Shown: piece after piece, positions 46,480-56,996 of the stretch
How positions within the stretch are numbered: the first letter of the stretch is position 1
How the letters are laid out: every line of letters begins with the position of its first letter
NCBI GenBank assembly: GCA_035236585.1
Contig: CP141126.1
Coordinates: 67,929,414 to 67,993,413, forward strand
DNA: 64,000 bases
DNA from: Warburgia ugandensis
Taxonomy: Eukaryota > Streptophyta > Magnoliopsida > Canellales > Canellaceae
Reading direction: 5' to 3'
Made by a program: the position numbers and the translations under genes
Notes under the pieces: model-generated
Database searches by the model: none
What the model saw: the letters and a program-made list of their open reading frames with translations, nothing else
Told to the model about the DNA's origin: nothing

Positions 46480-47229
46480 TCTTGGACAATGTTTCCTAGG
46501 TCTTCTTTATTCCTGAGACCTTGCCTAGTGGTCTATTCTTTCTCCTGGTCTAAAAGTAATAGATCTAGATTGAGGAATCTGTGGCCGTACATACACCAAT
46601 GTGTGGTATAGTTGACTCTAATTTATATATAATGAAAACAAGATGTTGCATACAATGAAAGATTATTTTTTTTTGCTAGTCTAAGGTATCCTAAACTAAA
46701 TAACGCAACTTATATGTAAACGATGCACAATCAAAGGAAGACACATGAAGTCTATCGCTAAGGAAAAATAAGGTAAGATTTATTTATTAGGAATTTATGT
46801 ACTAGAAGAGGCTTTTGGATTGTTTTTAATTAGATCCTCTACTCTTTTAGACTTGTCTTACTACTTACCAGTTAGATCCTACCTTGATCAACCACTCTAC
46901 ACCATTCTCAGTCAGCCATAGGTGATCTGAGTCGTTAAGGGTGTTGAAATAATTTGTCATTTAAATACCAACATAGCTGGTCAAGTACAGGCCATTAGAG
47001 TGACAGTAATCTCCTCCTTCCAAGAGCGTCCTTTGATCTTGTAAGCTACTATAGGTCTCTTCTAATTAACTTGTAATTAAATGGAAGAGGTTAGGATTGT
47101 GCATAAGGTGATGATTAACTTAGGTAGGCCAAGGGTTAGATATGAAATCCACCCTTGAGCTTGCAAGGGTGATTGCCCTTACTAATCAATTAAGCATTCC
47201 CATGATAATTCAATCATCGTATATATCTA
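46480..47229 (-). other. Element B leader between 5' LTR and gag
   Basis: Non-coding. It aligns with 49000-49750 of element A through shared parts such as CTACTATAGGTCTCTTCTAAT and TTGCCCTTACTAAT. The primer binding site is missing because the sequence jumps into the middle of the LTR at about 47230. Confidence 0.7.
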
Positions 47230-48856
47230 CCTTATAAGAATGAGGAAGTAAGAAGTGGTAGAGATGAAAGGAAGAATAGAAGGAATAAAAGGATGAAGAG
47301 CCATGGTATGCTTGGAGGGGAAGGTGGCTGCATAAGATTTGAAGAATGGAGGAAATATGAAGGAGATTGGATGTGGGATCTTAATGAGGATGGGAAGGAA
47401 AGATAGAATAGGAAGAAAGGAATGAGATAGGAAAGGATAAGGAAGGAAGAATGAAGGGTACAAGGGAGAATGGAAAGAGGTAAGGGAGAATCACATGGAG
47501 TTTGGGAAAGGTTAGATGGGCTATATAGATGGATGGTTAGATGAGTGTCTTTCTTCCTTAAATGGAGGAGATGAGAGAATGAAGATCATGGAATTCCTTA
47601 GGAAGTTTCCTCCAAATATTATGTAAAAATCAAAGTGAAATCCACCTTGAGAAATGATGTCATCTCCCATGTTGCCCAAGTTGAATAGATTGAATCTCCC
47701 TTATATGGAATGTAACATGGTGGCTAGGGCTAGGCTTTAGCTCCTCTTCAATTCTCATCATTGGATCATACCTCACCCTGGATTAAGTGGTTGTGATTGG
47801 CTAGAAGATTCCTTGTCCAAGAGATCATGTTTTCTAGCTCCTTTATTCTCAACCATTGGATTAAGTATGCCCTAGAGTGAAGGCTTGGTTCCCTTTGAGG
47901 TTTTCTTATCCAAATATCTTTCTCTCTTGGATTCTCTCCCAACCCATATTATTTTCTCCAACCAATAAATTTTAAGGGAAAAACACGTCTTCTTCCATGG
48001 AGAAATAGTTTTTACTTCTCAAATTAAGGTGGACAGCCCATTAAAAAAAATTCTCTAGCAATGGGGTTTAATTCTAGTCTTCCTTGCAATCTTGTTTCTT
48101 TTTGGTTCATCTTTGTTTAAGTGAGTTTTCATTGGGTTCTTAAGATAATCGTGAGGATAGCTCTAACCATTGTTCCTTCAAAATTCTATATTCTTGTCAA
48201 TAGTAGATTTTTCACAAATTGTCTCTCTCTTCACCACATTTTCCCCTTAATATTCCTTCTTTATTTTCTGATGTAAAAATGTAGAATGGAGTATGACTCA
48301 CCACCTTGCACAAAAAATCATGTGGTGCTTTAGGTGATCCCCTCTTGGAATGTAAAGAGAGAGAAAGTGAATGGAAAAAGTCTTCAAGCGAGCCCTAGTC
48401 TCTAGCTTATTTTGTTTCAGAAAAAGATCATGTGTGTGCGTACATATGTATGTATCAATTATGTTATTTGAGCTTCACTTAGAAGCTTCCCAAGGTGGTG
48501 GGATGCTTACATGAATTCATGGGAAGCCTACCAACTTTTCTTTTGATAAGGATACCCTATTGCATGGATAAAGTTTGTTGATGCTCTAGGGTTTCTGAGA
48601 GTGTTGAATATGATAATGACATCACCATAACATTCTAGACTTTCAGACTTCATATTTTACATGTGCGTCCATGACATTGCTTGGACAGTAGCCTTTCTCT
48701 CTTTTAGTGTTTTAAATGTAAAAAATATGCATTTTTCTCAATTATACCTTAATCTTGCAAACTATGAAATAAATCCTAATTAGTGATATTTATGTTAATT
48801 TTAGGGTTCAAACTACTAAATATAGGGATATTACATGTCATATTCTAAGTATATCA
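47230..48856 (-). repeat. Truncated 5' LTR of element B
   Basis: Corresponds to about 34915-36514 of the 3' LTR; the part matching 33815-34914 is missing. It starts abruptly in the GGAA-rich stretch near AATGAGGAAGTAAGAAG and ends TTCTAAGTATATCA. The GGGTT target duplication follows at 48857. Confidence 0.88.
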
Positions 48857-48861
48857 GGGTT

Positions 48862-48990
48862 GGTTTACTATAGGTTTTAACTCAAAATGTTTTGCGTTAG
48901 TCGCACGTAGCAGTATACATGATGGTGAGTCAAATTGAACAGGGGTAGAGTAGTCTTCGAATGATTTAACTTCTACTACTTTATTTACCA
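48862..48990 (-). pseudogene. Element A gag N-terminal part
   Basis: Open on the minus strand: VEVKSFEDYSTPVQFDSPSC and ATNAKHFELKPIVNQP, matching the element B gag start. It is cut at the left by element B, beyond which gag goes on at 33809. Confidence 0.8.
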
Positions 48991-50070
48991 TTGTAGGGCT
49001 ATCTAAATCAAGATGATTTCTTAACCCTTATCTAGTGGTCTAGTCAATCTCAAGTTTCAAAAATACTAAACCTAGGGTCAATGATCAATAGTCATGCATA
49101 CACTAGAAAGTGGTGCAATGGACTCAACTTTGCATGCAATGAAAGTATTCGTTCTACATAATGAAAGAATACTCTTTTTCTTTTCACTAAACTAGAATAG
49201 GGAAACCTAAACTAAATGAGGCAACCTATATACAATAATGATGCACATCCAAGGACACATAATAATATATCCCTAATGTAAACATGTTGAAATTTTTATT
49301 TATCTTGAATTTCTATCGAGTAATAGCTTTTAGATTAATACTAACATAAATAGCTCCTCTCTTTCCAACTTGTCTTACTACTTAACAGTTAGATCCTCAC
49401 TTAATCAATTGCTTCACACCCTCCCCAATTAGCCATAGGTAATCAAAGTTGTCAAGTGTGATGGCAAAGCTAATCATTTAAATACAAATGTAGTTCATTA
49501 GATAGGGGCCATTAGAGTGATAGTAATCCACCTCCTTCCAAGAGGGTCCTATGAGCTCATGGACTACTATAGGTCTCTTCTAATTGATTCTAAATTAATG
49601 CATGGAAGATAAGGGTGTGCATCAGCTGATGATTAACCTAAGTTGGCCAAGAAGTGGTGATGAAATTCACCCTTGATCTTGTAGGGGTTGTTGCCCTTAC
49701 TAATTAATTTATCATTCTCATAGAAATTAGATTAATCATATATCACCTTAAAGTAATATGCGTGTCCTAAAAATGTAGGAAAATGCGAAACTAATGCAAA
49801 TACCCATATGCTACTTAACAAAAGATCTAGACCTCAATAGACATGACAATATAACCTAGATAGCCTATGTATATTAGTTATAGTCTAGCTTAAGCTATCC
49901 CTTGTTAAGAGGTGTAACAAATGCAAAGTCATAGTTAAAATGCAATAGTTAATTATGCATTCATCCCATATGATATTAAACTACCATTCATAAATGCAAG
50001 CTAATTTAACATGCAAATTCCTAATCTTGGTAATGTAAGGAGTTAGGGTGCTTACATTGGGGTCTTAGAT
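48991..50070 (-). other. Element A leader, non-coding
   Basis: Aligns with element B's leader up to about 49750. The last 300 bases have no counterpart in B because of B's deletion. The expected 5' LTR and primer binding site are not found; near 50070 the sequence turns into a plus-strand copy of the family. Confidence 0.55.
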
Positions 50071-50871
50071 AAAATCTTCTCATACTTATTCTCCTCACAT
50101 ATTAGTGAGAGTGTTATCCGCTTCTCAGTGTGAAGTATTTCCTATGAGATTTGAAGTCAAAGCATACTTTTGATGGTAATTTAGGTTATACTTTACTTAG
50201 AGACTAACTATTATGTATATTGGCTATATTTACACACTTATACTCCAAAGCTTAGTTAGTAATGGAAGGTATTTAGTAGAAGGATAGGATCTTGAACTTC
50301 TATTCATTTATATTAATGTACTAAAGTTGGGTATTTATTCAACATTGGAAAATAAGAAAATTCTCTAAAAAAAATAAAGTAATTTCAATGAGAATGTTTT
50401 TGAAAAAATGTTTATAGATACATTTATGAAAACCTTATGAGACTATAACTCATCCACTAGGGTAATGTATGGGTTTAAAGGCTTTTAGCATATGCTAAAT
50501 CTAGACCACATCACTTGTTAAAGTTGTTGGGATTTTTATATTTTTTCCTTCTTTTCTCTTTCTGTAGTTTTAATCAAGGACTAGAAAAATGTAAGTTTGA
50601 GGGTGTTTGATATATATAGAAATATTACATATAATAACACTAAATTTAGTAGTTTTGACATTGATTTCACTCAAATATTACTAGTTAGCGTTTATTTTGC
50701 ATTTAGCAGGATTAGAGTACAATTGAGAAAATTACTATTTTTAGCAACTCAAAAGCCTAACAGAGAGTCCAACTACCATTCAAGCATTATCATGGACTTG
50801 TATACCATAAATAATGAAGTCCAAAAATTTAGAATGCCAAGGGTGTGCAATTTTCAAATTTAGCATGGTCA

Positions 50872-51345
50872 AAAGCCTTGGGGGCATGAGCCTAAAGGGT
50901 AGTCATGGTGGGCGGTCCAAAATGGGTATGTCAAGCTTCAGGATGGGTTGCTTCAAGTGATCTTGATATTTTAGTCTCACATTGCATGGGAAGAAAATGT
51001 CTAGACTGGTTACAAGGGTCTAGGTATCTCTAATGGTAACAATGCATTTTCCCTATAGAGGAAAGCAAAATCATGAGGCTTCAGCCAAAGTAGACAATAT
51101 TGTTACTATTGGAGTGGGAGCTTAGAGGGCTGTCTTGATGGGTAGTCTGAAGGGAGGATGTTGAGCTATAGGGTGGCTGGCTTCAAATGATCCTAAGACT
51201 TTAGTCCCACATTACCTAGAGAAAAGAAGTTTGGGCTAGTTATAAGGCTTGGGTATCCCTCTCAATACATGCACATTTTTCCTATGGAGAAAAGAAAAAT
51301 CATGAGGCCTAGGCCAAAGAAGATAGTAAATATACTATTGGGACA
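50872..51345 (+). repeat. Short LTR-like repeat K, two tandem copies (230-bp period)
   Basis: Unit 1 (about 50872-51110) and unit 2 (about 51120-51345) share CTTCAAGTGATC.., TTTAGTCYCACATT.., CTGGTTACAAGGGTCTAGG.. and AATCATGAGGCYT followed by CCAAAG. Copies of this sequence are common in plant genomes as TRIM-like ends (my recollection, unchecked). A third, inverted copy lies at 62895-63350. Confidence 0.6.
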
Positions 51346-51378
51346 TGGTATTTACAATGAATAAACAAGTACAATTAC

Positions 51379-51392
51379 AAAAAAAAAAAAAA
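51379..51392 (+). repeat. A14 run
   Basis: Fourteen adenines shortly after repeat K. It could mark the end of a retroposed copy, but no flanking duplication was found. Confidence 0.9.
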
Positions 51393-54080
51393 GAGTAATT
51401 TTATTTTAGTTTATTATAGCTCTCATTCAGTATCATGAATGCAGTATATTAAAAGTTGAATGGAAGTGTGAGGAAAATGAACTAGAGTGAAGCTTAAGTA
51501 TAGTGGATCAACTAGAGATTGATGCCAAGTAATGGATTGATGGATGGGACTATCCATGGGTTATACAAATGTTTTCCTAGATAAGAGAATATAGACTAAA
51601 ACAATGCAAGATAGAGAGTTTTTATTAAAACACATGGTGACAAGCTTCCCATGCATGCATGAATTCCATACCCTTAGAGAGCTTCTAAGAGAAGTTAAAT
51701 TCACATATACTGAAGATACATGTGCATCAGTAGCCAAGTAGAACATGGATCCATTGACATAAGATTATTAATCACTATTTCTCTCTCTCACTTATTCAAG
51801 AAGGGACCCCACACTATGTGACACGTTTTTGAAATAAGGGAGGATATATTGCAAGCTTAATTACATGTTTGACATGGAGAAAATATAGGAGGAACATGAT
51901 GAAAAATGTGTAAGGGTCAAGTGCAAAAGTGGAAATACACAGTCGTTGTTCATCTTGAACTTTGAAAGGTTAAAGGCCAAGAATTGTCTATGCATCAAAG
52001 CTGGCCTAAATGACCAACAAGAAAATACTTGAACCCAGGTAGATAAATGAGGAGAAACCATGCATAGAAGATCAATCTCAAATCTCACTGGAGGAGACTT
52101 TTTCTATGGGATGCCCACCTAAATTCAAGGAAGAACACATTTTCATAAGGGGAGAAGACGTGTTTCCTTGGAGGAAATATAGGGGGTTGAGATGTAAACT
52201 AAAATTTAATTGACTAGAGGGAAAAATCATGAACTATGGAGATTTTTTAGGAAGGAAAAATGGTCTAGAACAAAGGGGTTGTTCTAAGGAGCTTAAAAAA
52301 CATATTTTTCTAGGATGAATGGTGGACAAAATCCTACCTATCCATTCTAGGGTTAAACATGATCTTAAGTTGAAAATGGAAGGTGAGGAAATAAGCAGGG
52401 GGCGTCCAATTCATCCAAGCATTTTCATAATTTCTTAAACCAAAGCATCTAGATCAAAGAGATGGAGGAACCTTAAGATCTTTGGATAAGAAGAGGAGAA
52501 AAGGTTCTAAGGGGTTGTGCGTGTATTTCATTGAGAAAAGGTGAGTTTTCTTGAGTGTCTGCATTAATCCTTCCATTACAAACCATTCTTTCTATCGTTT
52601 TATTTTATTTTTTATATGAGAGCCATATTTAATATTCACTCTCTGGAATATTCATATAATAATCTATTCCCCCACGAAATTTCATCTCAAAATTCATTAC
52701 CTAACTATTTCTTTCCATCACCTATTCTATAGTTTCACTTTCATGCATGTTTTTCCCCTTTCTAGTGTTCTATTTTTCTAATTTTTTATACACCTCATAT
52801 ATCATGGAAATTCAAGATCCTAACATTTCATCCTATACCTTATCACTACAAGAAATATTGTCTAAAATTTCATCTCTATTTATTTCTTTCCATCATCCAT
52901 TTTTGCACCTGAGCACCCTATCTTTTAAGCATCCTTTTTCATCTCTATCTTGTTTGATTTTTCTAAAATTTTCCACTTCTCATATTCACTTTATTTTCAT
53001 GACCCTAATCCTCATCCTATCCAATATCATCCCGTGTCATTATCTCACCAAGATCATATAAGAAACATTCCATTTTCTTAGATTTTTTTCTCTCTTACTT
53101 TACAAGTATAATCCTTACAATTTCACTTCTATTCTACTTTGGATGTTGGCCATTGGTAAACATTGTATATTGTATACTCTTATTTAGTGACACAATAAGA
53201 GTAAGGTGTTTCTTGGAGGATGAAAGATCGGTGGTAATGCAAGAAGGCAAGCTTGAAGTAGTTTTTGCTGAGCAACACGGTGATAAAATGGTGAATTGTT
53301 TCCTTATCATCAGAATTATTTTTCTTTTCTTTTCTTTGAGTTGTATGCATTACAATATTTATTTTAATTAATGAGAAGTTCTTATTCAATTGTTTAGTAG
53401 TTGAATTGAATTTTTACTTAGTAGTTAGAATAGTTAGAATTGTGTAATTTTTACTCAGTGAAATAGAATAATTACTAGTTTTAAATTTTTAGTGATTTAA
53501 TTTTCTAGCATGAGGAGGTAAATTTTCTTTCTTAGGCTTAGGATGAAGTTAAGGTGTGATAAAATGTATTTTTTTATTAAGTAAAACTTGGAATAATAAT
53601 TGTGTTTAATATTATCTTAAGGAAATTAATACTAATTCAAATAGTTAATAATTTCTACATATGTTTTATCTTATAATTAATATGGTAGAGATATTAATAT
53701 GTTGGATTAGTAAAGATTAATAAATGAAAAACTTTGACAAATTGTACCCTCGAAAGATAGACTATGCATTGAGTAAATATGTTAATCTATGTTAATTCTT
53801 TAAAATAAGAAAATATTTAGATAGTGCTTTAAAGAAAAATATTAAATGAATTTTTGGGTCATAGGCTTATTTGATTGTATTGTAATGGATTCTAGACCTT
53901 GGGTTTTGTTTATAAGTGATTTCATAAATTTTACCAAATTTTAGATTTAATTAGAATTTTGGCTAAGTTAAAGTAATTAAAATAGGTTTTTAATTAAGAT
54001 TCCTAAAATTTGCAGTCGTCGTGGGATTGACCCATGTATTTTGTGTCTTTACTATAGCGGGCCCATGCTATTGCAGATTT
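51393..54080 (+). other. Remaining LTR of fragment D, no gene
   Basis: LTR sequence with matches to 33815-36200 in inverted order, such as AAGCTTCCCATGCATGCATG at 51641-51660. A T-rich frame at 52747-53061 (104 codons) has only low-complexity residues. AT content rises strongly from 53380 to 54000. Confidence 0.65.
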
Positions 54081-54082
54081 AA

Positions 54083-54580
54083 AATTTTACCACGATGTAT
54101 CAAGATTTGAGAAAAAACTTTTGGTGGCCTATTATGAAAAGGGACATTGCGATTGTGTGGTTAAATGCCTAACTTGTTAGAAGGCCAAAGCAAGGAACTA
54201 GAGAGTAGTAAGACTATAAAAAACATAGGAACTTTTGAAGTGGAAGTAGGATCACATCACAATGGACTTTATAGTGGGACTACCTAGGACTTTTAGTGGA
54301 CACGATGCTATGTGGTTGCTTGTGGATGGACTGACCAAGTCCACACATTTTCTTCCCATTAGGCATAAGTAATCACTGAAGAGTTTAGCGACATTATATA
54401 TAAAGGAGATTGTGAGTCTACAAGGTGTGCCCTTAAATACCATATTCAATAGAAATAGTAGATTTACTTCCCATCTTCTATAGAGTGTACAAGAGGGTTT
54501 AAGTACTTCTTTGAGATTTAGTACATCTTTTTACCCAAAAACTAACGAACAATCAGTAAGGACCATATAGATGCTTGGTA
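54083..54580 (+). pseudogene. Ty3/Gypsy integrase fragment
   Basis: Frame-shifted translation gives MYQDLRKNFWWPIMKRDIA, VVKCLTC (CxxC of the zinc-binding domain), DHITMDFIVGLPRTFSGHDA (first catalytic D), LVDGLTKSTHFLPI, LYIKEIVSLQGVP, IFNRNSRFTS and LRFSTSFYPKTNEQSVRTI. The usual SDRDPRFTS reads FNRNSRFTS, so the second catalytic aspartate is an asparagine. The fragment is cut at 54581 by an LTR. It belongs to the same strand and type as the pol remnant at 6910-8062, and together they may be one old element split by the nested complex. Confidence 0.88.
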
Positions 54581-56996
54581 TGTCTTAATAATTACCTCAA
54601 GTGCATGATTCTATTGAAGTATAGAATTGGTATACATGGGTCGATCCCACAAAGACTCTTTGAAAAATGGAATTAATTAAAATTTAGGTTATCTTACTTT
54701 AACCTAGTCAAGCATTTAAGAGAAGAAATAAAGAAGTAAACATTAAACAATGAACTAACTAAGAAGTAACCATTAAGCTATATAACTAAGAAACTAGAAA
54801 ATAAACTCTAATTAAGAAAGAAAGAAATTAAGGAAACTAGGAAACTATCTAAATACAAAAGCAATGAAATAAACAAGGAAACTTTCTAGAACTATAACTA
54901 ACTAAGAATTAAAGTAAGGAACAAAGTAACTAAGAAAAAGAAAGAACTATTTCATTAATGAAAACATTACAAAGATTTTTTACATAAGCAATAAACAAAG
55001 CAAGTAAAAGTCCTTCAAATCTGGGCTTGAATTCCATTGTAAGGGCCTTCTTGTTGTGTCACTTGACAAGAGCATGTATACTTCTCTTCAACCCAAAATA
55101 CACTATAGTTAACACCAAGCTTTTCTCATCTACTTAACCCAACATGCCATAAACCAAAACAAATCCCATCTAATGATCCTTAGGAATGAAGTAGTAGGGC
55201 AGAAAATAAAGAGGAGCCTAATACATTTCCTAAACAATCCCCGTCCCAAGCAAGAAAGAAGATGATGGAAATGGAAGTAAAAAAAGCTATGGCATTTTTG
55301 TTAAGCTAGAAACTCTAAAAAGAGGGTAACTTTAAGGAATTAGAATGAGAGGAGCTAAGAGATCATTCATCTTTAAGGAAGGTTAACCATAGAAGAGGCT
55401 TCACAACTTAAACATGAAATGAAAGAAATAGAAAACAAAGGGGAGATAGAAGATCTTGGATTAGGACTCAACAATTCTAGCCTTAGGAGATGAAGCAAGG
55501 AATACATACATGGTGTGATCCTACCCTTCAACATGAATCCCTAGCTAGGAATGTAGGTGGATTTATGGATGTTTCCTCAACCTTACTAAAGAAATTAGAA
55601 AGTCCCCATAAGAATCCTTTCCTTTTCCTTATTCAACTCCATAAACAAGAAATTAGAAAGAAGAGGTAGAAGAATGATGTATGAATACATGATCTAACTA
55701 AAATAGATCATGAATGTAATCTAAAATTAGAAAGTGGGTGTGTGTATTATGGAATTAGAAAGTGAATGGATAAGAAAAGATCTTAAGAGTATGTGGGAAA
55801 ATGAAGGAAAGTGATAGTGAAAGATGGAATAGAGGATGATGGATGAAATTCTAGCATGGAAAGTTCCATGTGTAATTAAACAAGTGTATATGCATAATTA
55901 TGAAAATGGAAAGTGGAACTAACTTGAAACTACAATGCGATGCATCAGATTAGAAAGTGGTAATGCATGCTCTATCTAAGAAACTAATATTTATGAGATC
56001 TCTAAATTAATATTAGAATGTATGCATGGAAAATTAGAAAATCAAACTAAGCTAAGTTTCTAAATTAGGAAAGTACACATTTCTAAACTAGGAAAGTGCT
56101 AAATCTAAGAATCTAACACACAATGAGTTTCTAAAATGGTCTTAAAGTAATTGTGCAATATATAGAAAGAAAATTGGAAAGTTCTAATGCTAAAAAGAAG
56201 GAATATAAGATCTAAACATGTAAATCTAAAATTAGAAACTACCTTACTTCTAAATTAGGAAAGTACTCAAAACATGAATGACAATGATGATGAAAGATAT
56301 TGTAAAGTATAGCAATGATCTATGATGCTTGCTATTCTAGAAACAAGTGTAGAATGCATGCAAACCTAGTGATGTGCCTAAAATTAGAAACAATTTAAAA
56401 ATAGAAATCACCGTGCAATTTCAGAAAGTGCATATAAAACTAAGTGATGAATGAATGCTAGCTAGATCTAAGATGATCCTAAGATAGAATGCAAGGATAA
56501 ACTATAGATGCTCGTAGTCTTATATGATGCATGCAAAAGAATGGAGATGAAAGGGAAATAAGGAGAAAATAAGTAAGAAAAGAGTTGAAATAGTTTGAGA
56601 CCCTACCTTTATCTCCAAAGGTTGGACATAGATTCATGAAGGGAGCTTGGGTGAGAGTGATTGTCCTCCCTCTATTCTTCTATATTTATCTTTGAACTCT
56701 AGGGAAACTTGAAAGATCTTAAATGCATTCATAATGCCCCTATTTATAAGTTTCTAGAGAGGGAGTCAAGAGGCATCAATGGTTAAGACCGAGCCAACTT
56801 AATTAGAGTTGAACGGAGGGCAAGATGGGGGCAACATCATTTTTATATAAGGAAATGAGATGGAAGATGGAAGGTAATAAGATGGAAAGAAAAAGAAAAA
56901 GAAAAAGAAAGAGGAAAGGGAAAAAGTGGGAAAGGAAAGAGATATAAAGGAAAGGGGAAAGATAGGAAAGTCAGTGGAGGGAATCAAGGGGGTTTC
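54581..56996 (-). repeat. LTR F of the A/B family, minus strand, truncated
   Basis: Starts TGTCTTAATAATTACC and reads TGGGTCGATCCCACAAAGAC, as does the first part of element B's LTR. It runs through an A-rich part with many AATTAGAAAGT phrases (55560-56410) to a purine-rich stretch (56860-56970). The right end (...CTAAGTATATCA) is missing; LTR H begins instead. Confidence 0.78.

Larger units (their letters stand above)
33815..48856 (-). mobile_element. Element B: second gag-protease retroelement of the A family, inserted in element A, minus strand
   Basis: TSD GGGTT is perfect at 33810-33814 and 48857-48861, and gag of element A continues on both sides. Minus-strand order: truncated 5' LTR (48856-47230), leader (47229-46480), gag N-terminus (46470-46312), solo LTR insertion, gag centre (41123-39906), linker and protease (39742-39060), a 2.5-kb non-coding part, polypurine tract and 3' LTR (36514-33815). 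Like element A it has no reverse transcriptase, RNase H or integrase. Without the nested LTRs it is about 9.9 kb. Confidence 0.9.
19293..50070 (-). mobile_element. Element A: gag-protease Ty3/Gypsy retroelement (Tat/Athila-like), minus strand, split by two insertions
   Basis: Read on the minus strand it has a leader (about 50070-49000), gag (48990-48862, 33809-32784, 24330-24020), protease (24020-23500), a 2.4-kb non-coding part, a polypurine tract and a 3' LTR (21094-19293). The 24331-32778 element and element B interrupt it. No reverse transcriptase, RNase H or integrase is present. Its 5' LTR was not found: near 50070 the sequence switches to a plus-strand copy of the same family. Five bases before the 3' LTR (CAGGT, 19288-19292) are the expected target duplication, but the partner copy is missing. 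Confidence 0.8.
50070..54102 (+). mobile_element. Fragment D: plus-strand 3' end of an A/B-family element
   Basis: Positions 50075-50590 are the reverse complement of the non-coding 3' interior of elements A and B (compare 36890-37000). A polypurine tract follows (GTAAGTTTGAGGGTGTT, 50591-50607), then an LTR starting TGATATATATAGAAA at 50608. The LTR ends at 54082-54102; TTTAAAATTTTACCACG there resembles the usual end, but the last bases also fit integrase codons. The LTR includes GATTGACCCATG (54026-54037) and a short-repeat insertion at 50872-51345. No 5' half of this element is present. Confidence 0.78.

Noticed and set aside
50597-50863. 88-codon plus-strand frame
   Set aside because: It crosses the polypurine tract and the LTR start of fragment D, so it cannot be a real gene product of that element.
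52846-52860. CACTACAAGAAAT, a textbook CACTA terminus
   Set aside because: No subterminal repeats, no partner end and no flanking duplication; neighbouring sequence continues as a diverged LTR.
52747-53061. 104-codon Ser/Phe/Leu-rich frame that looks membrane-like
   Set aside because: T-rich low-complexity LTR sequence; no start context or domain, and other copies of the LTR do not keep the frame.
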